A stretch of DNA of 64,000 bases from DASUZB01 sp036377075 (GTDB lineage: Bacteria; Actinomycetota; CALGFH01): NCBI GenBank assembly GCA_036377075.1, contig DASUZB010000143.1, forward strand, positions 1 to 64,000, read 5' to 3'. The notes under the pieces are model-generated. The model had not been told where the DNA came from. It did no database searches and saw only the letters and a list, made by a program, of their open reading frames with translations. Every line of letters starts with the position of its first letter. The first letter of the stretch is position 1. Both the position numbers and the translations under genes were made by a program. Shown here in pieces: positions 51,657 to 59,560 of the stretch.

Positions 51657-52217
51657 ATGGAGCCAGGTGGGAGGCAGCCAGCGCCCGGGCGGCTGGCACA
51701 GGTTCAGCAGTTCGTGAACACCGTCGACCTCGAGGATCGCACCGACGAGCTCGCCGAGCCCGAGCAGCTGCGGTCCTGGCTGGCCGAGCGGGAGCTGCTC
51801 GACGCCGGGGAGCGCCTCGGCGCGGCCGACGTGCAGCGCGCGGCCGAGGTGCGCGAGGCGCTACGGGCGCTGCTGCACGCCAACGCCGGCGAGGCGCTCG
51901 ACGCGGAGGCGGTGGCGACGCTCAACCGGGCGGCGCGCAACGCCCGCCTGCAGGTGCGCTTCGGCGGCGACGGCCACGCCGGCCTCGAGCCCGACGCGGC
52001 CGGCGTGGAGCAGGCCCTCGCCCGCCTGCTCGCGATCGTCCACGGCGCCATGGTCGAGGGCACCTGGTCCCGCCTCAAGGCCTGCCGCAACGACGAGTGC
52101 CAGTGGGCCTTCTACGACCACTCCAAGAACCACTCGGGCCGCTGGTGCCGGATGGAGAGCTGCGGCAACGCGATGAAGGCGCGCGCCTACCGCCGGCGGA
52201 GGTCGGCACGCGCCTAG
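51657..52217 (+). CDS. CGNR zinc-finger (ABATE-domain) transcriptional regulator
   Basis: The 186-residue product has an N-terminal ABATE-like helical domain (about 10-130) with FVNTVDLEDRTDELAEPE and AEVREALRALLHAN, and a C-terminal CGNR treble-clef finger: CRNDECQWAFYDHSKNHSG then RWCRMESCGNAMKARAYRRR. All four cysteines are present. Such proteins are thought to regulate transcription in response to small stress metabolites, but few have been studied. ATG at 51657 follows GAGGGA, about 30 bases past the predicted start site. It probably binds the inverted repeat immediately upstream. Confidence 0.88.
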   Translation: MEPGGRQPAPGRLAQVQQFVNTVDLEDRTDELAEPEQLRSWLAERELLDAGERLGAADVQRAAEVREALRALLHANAGEALDAEAVATLNRAARNARLQVRFGGDGHAGLEPDAAGVEQALARLLAIVHGAMVEGTWSRLKACRNDECQWAFYDHSKNHSGRWCRMESCGNAMKARAYRRRRSARA

Positions 52218-52813
52218 TCCGGGAGCCGATTCAGAACCGGTGCTGGATGCTCGACGCACCCTGATAGCTCGTGGCGCGATCGACAACTCTGCCGAGCGAG
52301 ATTACGTTCCGCATTGCGTAGGGTTTGCCCTCCGTAGATTTCCCGAGAGCCCCTTCAGCAGAACCTTCAGTATTTGCTCGTCCCCCTCCCGAGCTTCCCG
52401 AGCTGCGAGCCGTTTGGCCTCGGAAAACGGCGCTGAGCATGAAAGATCACGAAAAGGTGACGGCAACTCTAAGATTTGACTACGCTCCGGCCCTGTCGTA
52501 GCGTTCGCCGCGAGCACGATCCCCCACGAGCTCATAAGGAGACCCAGCCCCCACTGGGAATCCGGTGGCAGCGCCTTAACCCCCGAGGTTCTGTCGCCTG
52601 GCAGGTCCTGAGGACGGGTCCTGCCATAGCCCCCATACCCCAAGCACCTCCAGCAGTGAGCTCGCGCTGACGTCGACGCCGCCGGGCCCGCCGCACGGGA
52701 CGGTCCGTCGCTCCGCGGTCGTGACGGCGGAGCACCCGACCCCGGGCGCGCGGAGGCCAGCCCGCGACGTGATCGCGACTAGGTGCCCCCTGCCTGGCGG
52801 AGGGTGATCCCCC
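52218..52813. other. 596-base gap with a promoter and no convincing gene
   Basis: The first 260 bases are AT-richer than the surroundings and may be the remnant of transferred DNA. TTGACT (52476-52481), 17 bases, then TAGCGT (52499-52504) is a good rightward promoter, leaving a leader of about 300 bases for the next gene. Small stems are visible (for example GGCAGG with CCTGCC near 52600). A leftward open frame of 113 codons lacks a ribosome site and similarity. Confidence 0.4.
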
Positions 52814-54205
52814 ATGCGCACCAGTCCAAGGCAGCACCCGGGAGCGGGCTTCCCGCCGGGCGCGTCCATGCCGGACGTTCCCGACTACGAGGGCCAGCGG
52901 CCCTACGCGGAGCCCGTCCCCAACGGCACGCCGCTCGACCAGCAGTACGCAGGCTATGGGATGCCCGAGGTCGACGACTCGGCCTACGCACGCGCGCTCT
53001 ACGGAGACGGCGGCGTGCACGCCGGTCCCGGCACCGGTCTGGGCTACACCGACGCGAGCTGGGCCAGCGCCCCCTACGCCGAGCCCTACTACGGTGACCC
53101 GGACGCCACCGACCCGGACCTGGCGAGCAGCGCCTACGGCCGCGCCATGTACGGCGACCCCGGCCAGGCGGCGCCGCCGCTCGAGGACCCGGGGCTCGGT
53201 CACGCCGGCACGGGCTACGGCCACGCCACCGACGGGTACGGCTACGGCTACGACCCCGCGACGATGCCCGCCCCCGGCTACGGCAACCCCGACGCCACCG
53301 GCCCGATGGCCGGCGAACGGGACCAGGTCGACCTCGCCTACTACGGGCCAGGTGGCGAGCCCGCCTACGGCTACGCCCAGCCGCAGGCGGCGCCGGCCTA
53401 CGGCGCGCCAGCGTACGACCAGGCGGAGGCGTACGCGCCGGCGGGCTACGGCCAGCCCGCCTACGACCCTGGCGAGCCGGGCCGCTACGACCCCTACGAG
53501 GAGGACGCGGAGCCGGACGGCTACACCCTGCCGGTGCACCAGCTGCGCCGCCGCAGCCTCGGCCGGGCCGCCACCCGCCGCGCCGCCGAGCTGGTCAACG
53601 GCGCCAGCATGACCCTCATCGGCGGGGTCGTCGCGGTGGTCATCGGCCTCGGCCTCGCCATCGTCGCCGGCCGCATGATGACCACCAGGCAGCTGTTCTT
53701 CTCCACCCACGCCACCGCCGGCATCGTCCTGGTCCACGCCTTCGGCGGGGGCCTGAGCACCCTGGTGACGCGCAAGGAGACCCGCACCAAGGAGCTGGTG
53801 CGGAAGTGGTCCACCGTCGCCATGGCCGGAGCGGCCTGGGTCACCATGATCGTCGGGACCTTCTTCGGCTACGCCGGCTACCGCGCCGTCCCGCGGCCCG
53901 GCGTGGTCAACCTCAACGCCTACCCGCAGAAGTTCCTCTGGGCCGACAAGAGCCTGGCGTTCTGGGACACCTTCGGGATGGAGTGGAAGGTCAACTCCGG
54001 CTGGCTGATCCCGTTCCTGACCACCGCCGTCGCCTTCGTGGCCCTGAAGTACAACCGGCAGCTGGTCACGGACCTGCGGCTGCGCAAGATGCTCACCAAC
54101 CTGTTCGTGATGGCGTTCGCGATCGCGATCGTCGGCTCGATGCTCGGCTTCATCCTCAACACGGTTGCCCCCAACGACTTCATGCACCGGCCATGGCACA
54201 TCTGA
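52814..54205 (+). CDS. Membrane protein with Tyr/Gly/Pro-rich tail and about five helices, unknown
   Basis: The 463-residue product has an N-terminal half (about 1-235) of low complexity, dominated by Tyr-Gly, Tyr-Ala and Asp-Pro units such as GYGYGYDP and APAYGAPAYD, with no membrane segment. From about 255 on come five helices, including MTLIGGVVAVVIGLGLAIVAG, STHATAGIVLVHAFGGG (two His in one helix), MIVGTFFGYAGY and LFVMAFAIAIVGSMLGFIL, ending in HRPWHI. The His pair is suggestive of haem or metal binding but is not a recognised cytochrome b motif. ATG at 52814 follows GGAGG. The ECF sigma gene follows 77 bp later. Its function is unknown. Confidence 0.7.
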   Translation: MRTSPRQHPGAGFPPGASMPDVPDYEGQRPYAEPVPNGTPLDQQYAGYGMPEVDDSAYARALYGDGGVHAGPGTGLGYTDASWASAPYAEPYYGDPDATDPDLASSAYGRAMYGDPGQAAPPLEDPGLGHAGTGYGHATDGYGYGYDPATMPAPGYGNPDATGPMAGERDQVDLAYYGPGGEPAYGYAQPQAAPAYGAPAYDQAEAYAPAGYGQPAYDPGEPGRYDPYEEDAEPDGYTLPVHQLRRRSLGRAATRRAAELVNGASMTLIGGVVAVVIGLGLAIVAGRMMTTRQLFFSTHATAGIVLVHAFGGGLSTLVTRKETRTKELVRKWSTVAMAGAAWVTMIVGTFFGYAGYRAVPRPGVVNLNAYPQKFLWADKSLAFWDTFGMEWKVNSGWLIPFLTTAVAFVALKYNRQLVTDLRLRKMLTNLFVMAFAIAIVGSMLGFILNTVAPNDFMHRPWHI

Positions 54206-54282
54206 CGACCCCCACCGTGCCGGCTGGCGAACCCCGCACCCGCCGTTCTTCGGCCGCTCGCTGCAAGGAAGGTGACCGCGCT

Positions 54283-54837
54283 ATGGACGAGCTGATGCGC
54301 AGGCGCTTCGAGTCGACCGCGCTACCGTACATGGGCGTCGTCTACGACGCGTCCTACCGGATGACCGGCGACGCCGCGGACGCGCAGGACATCACCCAGG
54401 AGACCTTCCTGCGGGCCTTCCGCTCGTTCCACTCCTTCGAGCCGGGCACCAACCTGCGCGCGTGGCTGCTGCGCATCGCCTACAACGTGTCGTGCAACGA
54501 CTACCGCCGGCGCATGCGCATGCCACGGGTCGACCCGGTGGGCGAGGAGGACGACCTGGTCTCCGAGCTGCCCTCGAGCGACCCGGGGCCGGAGGAGCAG
54601 GCGCTGCGGCTGCTCGACCGGGAGGCGCTGCACCGGGCGCTGGCCCAGCTGCCGGTCCCGTTCAGGGACGCGGTGACCCTGGTGGAGATCCACGGGCTGT
54701 CCTGCGCCGAGGCCGGCGAGGTCATGGGCACGCCGCGCGGCACCGTCCTCTCTCGCCTGCACCGCGCCCGCGGGCGCCTGCGCCAGATCCTGGTCATGCA
54801 GGCGGCCGAGGCGGGGGAGCACGCCAAGGCGTCGTGA
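54283..54837 (+). CDS. ECF sigma factor without adjacent anti-sigma
   Basis: The 184-residue ECF sigma factor has region 2 (SYRMTGDAADAQDITQETFLRAFRSF, LRAWLLRIAYNVSCNDYRRR) and region 4 (LAQLPVPFRDAVTLVEIHGLSCAEAGEVMGTPRGTV as two adjoining blocks), close to the SigE/RpoE-like group. ATG at 54283 has GGAAGGTGA upstream; an earlier start at 54193 would overlap the previous gene. No zinc-finger anti-sigma gene lies next to it, so its control must come from elsewhere or from the neighbouring membrane protein. The downstream genes, with their own promoter, are candidate targets. Confidence 0.9.
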   Translation: MDELMRRRFESTALPYMGVVYDASYRMTGDAADAQDITQETFLRAFRSFHSFEPGTNLRAWLLRIAYNVSCNDYRRRMRMPRVDPVGEEDDLVSELPSSDPGPEEQALRLLDREALHRALAQLPVPFRDAVTLVEIHGLSCAEAGEVMGTPRGTVLSRLHRARGRLRQILVMQAAEAGEHAKAS

Positions 54838-54968
54838 GGCCGTCCGCCGAGGCGCGTCGTGAGGCTCCGGTCAGGAATCGCCGGCCGCCCTGGAAGGTTT
54901 CTCTATCGAGTGGCGACAGTTCCCCTCGCGACACAGCCGCACCGAGAGGTGATGACGACAGCGACAAT

Positions 54969-54997
54969 TTGACCCATCGACTCCCCCCACGTATGGT
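54969..54997 (+). promoter_or_regulatory. Promoter of the CHRD gene
   Basis: TTGACC (54969-54974), 17 bases, TATGGT (54992-54997). A leader of about 185 bases follows, with a CCATTT/AAATGG hairpin at 55045-55064 around a C-run. The rest of 54838-55188 holds no gene. Confidence 0.6.
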
Positions 54998-55188
54998 CAT
55001 GAGGCCATCCCCCAGTGGCCTCGAAACCCCCGGTGCAGCCTCGGCCATTTCCCCCCCAAAATGGTCGCTCGGGCTGGTACGTGACCGTCGCGTGTACGCA
55101 TCGGCGTATTCGCCGCGCCCCGGCAGCAACCGCCAGGCGGCCCGGCTCGCGGCCGGTCCGTCAGCCCCCGATCGGAAAGGGTCGTCCC

Positions 55189-56085
55189 GTGGTGAAGAAG
55201 CTCATCCTGGCGACGCTCGTCGCGGCCGCCGCGGCGATCCTGGTCGCATCGGTCGCGCCGACGCGCTACGGCGACGGCTCCAAGGCCAAGCAGTCGAGCG
55301 CGCCGCAGGCGGGCTACGCCGCGCCCCAGGCACAGCCGCAGAAGCAGAGCGCCTACAGCGGCAGCGGCAACGTGATCCAGGCGCAGCAGGCGCCCGCCGC
55401 GCAGCAGCAGGGCACCGCGTACGGCCAGTCGGGCCAGGCCGGCGTGTACGGCCAGTCGGGTGGGCAGTCGGGCGCCGGGGCCTACGGGTCCAGCGGGACG
55501 AGCGCCTCCAGCGGGTCGGCGGGCGCGAGCCAGGCCGTCGCGTCGGGGAAGAAGATCAAGCTGGTCACCTCGCTGACCGGTGGCGAGGAGGTGCCGGGCC
55601 CGGCCGACAAGGCCGGCACCGGCCAGTCGTGGGTCACCGTCGACGGTAGCAAGGTCTGCTGGAAGGTCACCTGGAGCGGCCTGAGCAGCAGCCCGGCGAT
55701 CAGCTCGCACATCCACTTCGGCGCCAAGGGCGTTGCCGGCAACATCGTGGTGCCGTTCTTCGGTGACGCCCGCAAGGCCAGCGGCAAGGGCGTCGACCAG
55801 AGCTGCACCACCGTCCAGGACGTGGCCGTGCTCAACGGCCTGCGGACCAACCCCCAGAACTACTACGTCAACGTCCACACCAAGCAGTTCCCCAAGGGCG
55901 CGATCCGCGGCCAGCTCGCGCTCGACAACGGCAACGGTCGCCTCGCGCTGACGGGCGGCAGCAGGACCCCGACGCTGCTCGGCTTCGGGCTCGGCGTGGC
56001 GGCGACCGGCCTCGCGCTGCTGACGATGTTCCGCTACCGGCCGCGCCGGCTGGCGGTCGGCGGCGCGCACGCCCGCCGTCGCTGA
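55189..56085 (+). CDS. CHRD-domain exported protein with C-terminal membrane anchor
   Basis: The 298-residue product has a signal peptide (about 1-22, KLILATLVAAAAAILVASVA), a Gln/Tyr/Gly/Ser-rich spacer (about 25-120), a CHRD domain (about 122-245) with LTSLTGGEEVPGPADKAGTG, SHIHFGAKGVAG and the end YYVNVHTKQFPKGAIRGQL, and a C-terminal helix plus Arg tail (about 258-298, LLGFGLGVAATGLALLTMF). The His-x-His and HTxxFPxGxIRGQ residues are those conserved in CHRD proteins, a chordin-like fold of unknown bacterial role. GTG at 55189 or 55192 follows GGAAAGGG. The helix-plus-basic-tail end resembles a retention anchor. Confidence 0.85.
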   Translation: MVKKLILATLVAAAAAILVASVAPTRYGDGSKAKQSSAPQAGYAAPQAQPQKQSAYSGSGNVIQAQQAPAAQQQGTAYGQSGQAGVYGQSGGQSGAGAYGSSGTSASSGSAGASQAVASGKKIKLVTSLTGGEEVPGPADKAGTGQSWVTVDGSKVCWKVTWSGLSSSPAISSHIHFGAKGVAGNIVVPFFGDARKASGKGVDQSCTTVQDVAVLNGLRTNPQNYYVNVHTKQFPKGAIRGQLALDNGNGRLALTGGSRTPTLLGFGLGVAATGLALLTMFRYRPRRLAVGGAHARRR

Positions 56086-56262
56086 CACCCGCACTGGCGC
56101 ACCGGGCCGGCGTCGCTGACGCCGGCCCGCTCCCTTGCTCGGGTAATGCCGGTAGTTTTGGGGAAGCCGTACGCTTGAGCTCCCACCGGAGATCCGCCAC
56201 AGTGTCGCGGGCGAGAATCCCTTGCCAACCCCCGATCCAGGCCGCGAGAATTCCATGCTCGA

Positions 56263-58401
56263 ATGACCTCCAAGGATCCCTGGGAAGACCCTGCCGACGC
56301 CTGGGCCGAGCTCCTCGACCCCTGGGCCGGCCGGCGACCCCCGCCGCCGCCACCACCCGCCGGCCGTGGCCCCGCCAGGCGGGCGCCGCGCCGCCCGCCG
56401 CCACCACCTGATGCCCCGCCGGGCGAATGGGTAGGCGCATGGCCTGGCCTGCCCGGCACACGCCCGCCGCAGGGCGGAGCGCCGTTCCCGCCGGACGTCG
56501 GCCTCCCGCGCGTCCCCCGCGGCGCGCCCTCCGACGGCCTCGCACCGCCGCCCGCGGCGTGGGACCGTCCGCCGTGGGAACCCGTGCCACGCAACGGGAC
56601 CAGGCCGGCAGCGCCTTGGGGCACGGGTGCGCCGGACCCGCTGGCGCTGCGGCCGTCGGGCGGCCCACCGCCCAACGGCCAGCCGGGCGGGCGGCGGCTC
56701 TCCGGCCGGCCGCTGCCGCCGGTGCCGCGCCAGTCCCGGCTCCTGGCGCTGCTGTTCCGCTACCGGCCGAGCAGCCACGCCCAGGCGCTGACCACCGGGC
56801 TCCTGGTCGGCGTGGCGTGGTGGTTCGCCGTCGCGCTCACGCTGGTCCCGCTGCTGGCCGGCCGGGCGCCGTCGTGGAGCGTCGCCGCCGTCGGCGACCG
56901 GCTCCCCAGCCTGCTCGTGGTCGTGCTGCTCAGCTCCCTGACCGGGCTGCTGTTCCAGGAGGCGGCCGTGCGCCACCTCGGCGGCGAGCAGAGCTCACGG
57001 CCTGGTGCAACATCGGACCCGGCCGAGCCGCGGATCCGGGTCGTGGTCCTCGGCGGGGGCTTCGGCGGGGTCGCCGTCGCCCAGCGGCTCGAGCGGTTGC
57101 TGCCGCGCGTCCCGAGCATGGACGTCACCATCGTCAGCCAGAGCAACGCCCTGCTGTTCACGCCGATGCTGGCCGAGGTCGCCTCCAGGTCGCTCGAGCC
57201 GAACCACGTCGGCGTGCCGGTGCGGGCGGCCTGCCCGCGCACCAGGTTCCGGCTGGCTGAGGTCGACCGCATCGACACCGGCGAGCAGCTGGTCCACGTG
57301 CGCGCCAGCGGCGCAACCACCACCGAGGCGCTGCCCTACGACCACCTGGTGCTCGCCCTCGGCGCGGTGCCGAACTACCTCGACCTGCCCGGGGTGCGCG
57401 CCAACTCCGTGCCGCTGAAGACCATCGGCGACGCCATCACCCTGCGCAACCACGTGATCGCCCGGCTCGAGCAGGCCGACGTGGCGCAGGACCCGCTCGA
57501 GCGCAGGCGCCAGCTCACCTTCGTGGTCGCCGGCGGCGGCTTCGCCGGCGTCGAGATCATGGCCGGCCTCTGCGACCTGGTCCGCGGCGTGCGCCGCTAC
57601 TTCCCCAACGTGGTCGACGAGGCGCAGTTCGTGCTCGTCCACGGCCGCGACCGCATCCTCCCGGAGACCGAGCCGGAGCTCGGCGACTACGCCCTGCGCA
57701 AGCTGCGCCACCGCGGCGTCCACTGCCTGCTGGACACGCGCGTCGCCAGCGCCACCGCCGACGCGGTCGCGCTCAGCGACGGCAGCCAGCTCCCCACCAG
57801 GACGCTCGTCTGGGCGGCCGGCAACCACCCCAGCCGCGTCATCGCCGCCCTGCCGTTCGAGCACGACGCCGCCGGCGCGGTGGTCGCCGACGCGAGCCTG
57901 CGGGTCGCCGGCACCGGCAACGTCTGGGCGGTGGGGGACTGCGCGGAGATCCCCGACGCCGCCGGCGGCGGCCGTCCCTGCCCGCCCACCGCCCAGCACG
58001 CCGTGCGCCAGGCCAAGGCGCTGGCCGACAACCTCGTCAGGGTCCTCGAAGGCCGCCGGCCGAAGCCGTTCAGCTTCAGGACGATCGGCTTCCTCGCCAC
58101 CGTCGGCCACCACAGCGCCGTGGCCGACGTCAGGGGCTTCTGCTTCTCCGGCGTCCTCGCCTGGCTGATGTGGCGCGGCATCTACCTCAGCAAGCTGCCA
58201 GGCGTCGAGCGGCGCCTGCGGGTCCTGCTCGACTGGGCGGTCGAACCGTTCTTCGGCCGCGACATCGCCCTCACCACGCCCGACCCGCCGCCGTCCCTCG
58301 GCCGGGGGGTTCGGGGGGCTCCGCCCCCCGACGGATCAAGCCTGCCGGCGAGCGGCGACGCCCGCCGCAGCCGCGGTCAACGCCTCCCGAACAGCTGGTA
58401 G
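56263..58401 (+). CDS. NDH-2-like FAD oxidoreductase with Pro-rich, two-helix N-terminal extension
   Basis: In the 712-residue product the last 450 residues are a pyridine-nucleotide:disulfide-fold flavoprotein of the type II NADH dehydrogenase group: FAD loop VVVLGGGFGGVAVAQRL (about 257-273), NAD loop FVVAGGGFAGVEIM (about 420-433), GNVWAVGDCAEIPD and a C-terminal amphipathic region LAWLMWRGIYLSKLPG. Ahead of it lie about 160 residues rich in Pro/Gly/Arg and two membrane helices (about 178-202 and 215-234). Ordinary NDH-2 proteins lack this part and bind the membrane only by their C-terminus. It probably feeds electrons from NAD(P)H to quinone at the inner face. ATG at 56263 is the first Met in frame. 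The last 30 residues include a hairpin-derived stretch. Confidence 0.83.
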   Translation: MTSKDPWEDPADAWAELLDPWAGRRPPPPPPPAGRGPARRAPRRPPPPPDAPPGEWVGAWPGLPGTRPPQGGAPFPPDVGLPRVPRGAPSDGLAPPPAAWDRPPWEPVPRNGTRPAAPWGTGAPDPLALRPSGGPPPNGQPGGRRLSGRPLPPVPRQSRLLALLFRYRPSSHAQALTTGLLVGVAWWFAVALTLVPLLAGRAPSWSVAAVGDRLPSLLVVVLLSSLTGLLFQEAAVRHLGGEQSSRPGATSDPAEPRIRVVVLGGGFGGVAVAQRLERLLPRVPSMDVTIVSQSNALLFTPMLAEVASRSLEPNHVGVPVRAACPRTRFRLAEVDRIDTGEQLVHVRASGATTTEALPYDHLVLALGAVPNYLDLPGVRANSVPLKTIGDAITLRNHVIARLEQADVAQDPLERRRQLTFVVAGGGFAGVEIMAGLCDLVRGVRRYFPNVVDEAQFVLVHGRDRILPETEPELGDYALRKLRHRGVHCLLDTRVASATADAVALSDGSQLPTRTLVWAAGNHPSRVIAALPFEHDAAGAVVADASLRVAGTGNVWAVGDCAEIPDAAGGGRPCPPTAQHAVRQAKALADNLVRVLEGRRPKPFSFRTIGFLATVGHHSAVADVRGFCFSGVLAWLMWRGIYLSKLPGVERRLRVLLDWAVEPFFGRDIALTTPDPPPSLGRGVRGAPPPDGSSLPASGDARRSRGQRLPNSW
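58311..58331. repeat. REP-like GC hairpin inside the 3' end of the NDH-2-like gene
   Basis: TCGGGGGG (58311-58318) and CCCCCCGA (58324-58331) form a perfect 8-bp stem with a 5-base loop. The sequence is of the kind often repeated between genes in GC-rich genomes. It encodes GVRGAPPPDG near the C-terminus, so it may have been inserted and added a tail. Confidence 0.5.
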
Positions 58402-58916
58402 ACCGGGGGGAAGGTGCCGATGATGCCGAGGGCGACCAGCAGGATGGTGATCATGAAGGCCTTGTACAGGTCGACCTGCTTGTCGCGCAGGCGGTAGTGG
58501 AGGTTGGGCCAGGCCACCAGGTAGATCACGCTGCTCACGATCGCCTTGCCGCTGAGCGGGCCGGTCGGCGTGTAGAAGGTGAGCCACTGGCTCACCTGCG
58601 GGCTGGCGGCGGCCGCGACCACCAGGACGCCGAGCGCCGCGCAGCCGATCCCCGCGGCGATGACGGCGGCGGCGATGCCCCCGTTCGGCTCCGGCCGCTC
58701 GTCGAGCGCCTCGCCGTCCACCTCCGGGTCGGCCTCGTCCACCTCCATCTCGTCGTAGGGCGGGTCCATGGTGTCGTAGGGGGCGTCCATGGGGCCGTAG
58801 CCCGGTTCCTCCGGGGCGTAGCCGAGCTCCTCGTAGCCGGGCTGTGGGGGGCCGTACGGCTGCCTCCGGGGCATGGGGTCCCAGGCGGGCGGCTCGCTCG
58901 GGCGGTACGTGCTCAT
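58377..58916 (-). CDS. Three-helix membrane protein with acidic Tyr/Pro-rich N-terminus, unknown
   Basis: The 179-residue product has residues 1-75 disordered, rich in Pro, Tyr, Asp and Glu (YDTMDPPYDEMEVDE). Then come helices at about 79-104, 120-140 and 150-170, with LSGKAIVSSVIYLVAWPNLHYRLRD containing a Trp-Pro-x-Leu-His turn, and the end LGIIGTFPPVYQLFGRR. The style of tail matches the 52814 protein. ATG at 58916 follows AAGGAG. Its 3' end overlaps the NDH-2-like gene by 25 bases on the other strand. Its function is unknown; context suggests a membrane electron-transfer or envelope role. Confidence 0.68.
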   Translation of the reverse strand: MSTYRPSEPPAWDPMPRRQPYGPPQPGYEELGYAPEEPGYGPMDAPYDTMDPPYDEMEVDEADPEVDGEALDERPEPNGGIAAAVIAAGIGCAALGVLVVAAAASPQVSQWLTFYTPTGPLSGKAIVSSVIYLVAWPNLHYRLRDKQVDLYKAFMITILLVALGIIGTFPPVYQLFGRR

Positions 58917-58943
58917 CGGGCGTGGTCTCCTTGGGGGTGGCGG

Positions 58944-59546
58944 CTAGGGCAGTGAGCGGAACGGGATGCGCAGCAGGTCCTTCTGGGGCGCGGCCTTCGG
59001 CCAGATGGTCAGGACGAGGTCGCCGGCGCCGTCGCTCGGACGCGAGACCAGCGCCTGGAGCTGCTTGTGCTGGCCGCCGCGGAGCACGGTCCTGTCGCTG
59101 GTCGAGACGATCGTGCTGCAGGCGACGCCGCTCTTGTCGGTGCTGGTGAAGGTCGCCGCCCGGTCCCTGACGGCGACGCGCGGCAGGCGCACCTTCTTGC
59201 TCTTGGCCGCCTCGCTGGTGAAGGTCAGCGTCAGGGCGTGGGTGTAAGTGTTGGCGGGGGACAGCTCGGCGCAGATGCCCGGGTCCCCCCTTACCGGGCC
59301 GATGTCGATCTCGATGGCGAAGCGGTTGCCGTCGGCGTCCTTGTAGTGCTTCTCCAGCTGCATGGTCCGCACCGGCGCCTCCGCCGGCTGGACGCGGCGA
59401 GCCGCCAGCGCCGAGGCGGCGTGCCCGCCGCCGCCGCAGCCCGCGAGCAGGATGGCCGCCAGCGGCACGGCGGTCGCCGCCACGACCGCGCCAGCGCGCC
59501 CGTGCGGCAGGCTCCCGGCAGCCCTGAACAGTCCCGTGATGCCCAT
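58944..59546 (-). CDS. Lipoprotein of unknown function encoded with CopCD
   Basis: The 200-residue product has a signal peptide with the lipobox ILLAGC (Cys near 36), a His/Ala-rich spacer (GGGGHAASALAARR) and a beta-rich domain with HYKDADGNRFAIEIDIGPV, ELSPANTYTHALTLTFTSE and DLVLTIWPKAAP. No known family is recognised. ATG at 59546 lies 14 bp after the CopCD stop, with GGGG upstream, so the two form an operon. A copper-related extracytoplasmic role is inferred from context only; there is no obvious Met/His cluster. Confidence 0.7.
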   Translation of the reverse strand: MGITGLFRAAGSLPHGRAGAVVAATAVPLAAILLAGCGGGGHAASALAARRVQPAEAPVRTMQLEKHYKDADGNRFAIEIDIGPVRGDPGICAELSPANTYTHALTLTFTSEAAKSKKVRLPRVAVRDRAATFTSTDKSGVACSTIVSTSDRTVLRGGQHKQLQALVSRPSDGAGDLVLTIWPKAAPQKDLLRIPFRSLP

Positions 59547-59560
59547 CGCGATTACCCCAT

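Noticed and set aside
52302..52643. Minus-strand open frame of 113 codons
   Set aside because: It has no ribosome site and no similarity; the AKRLAAREAREGDEQILK part looks protein-like but is too short to support a gene.
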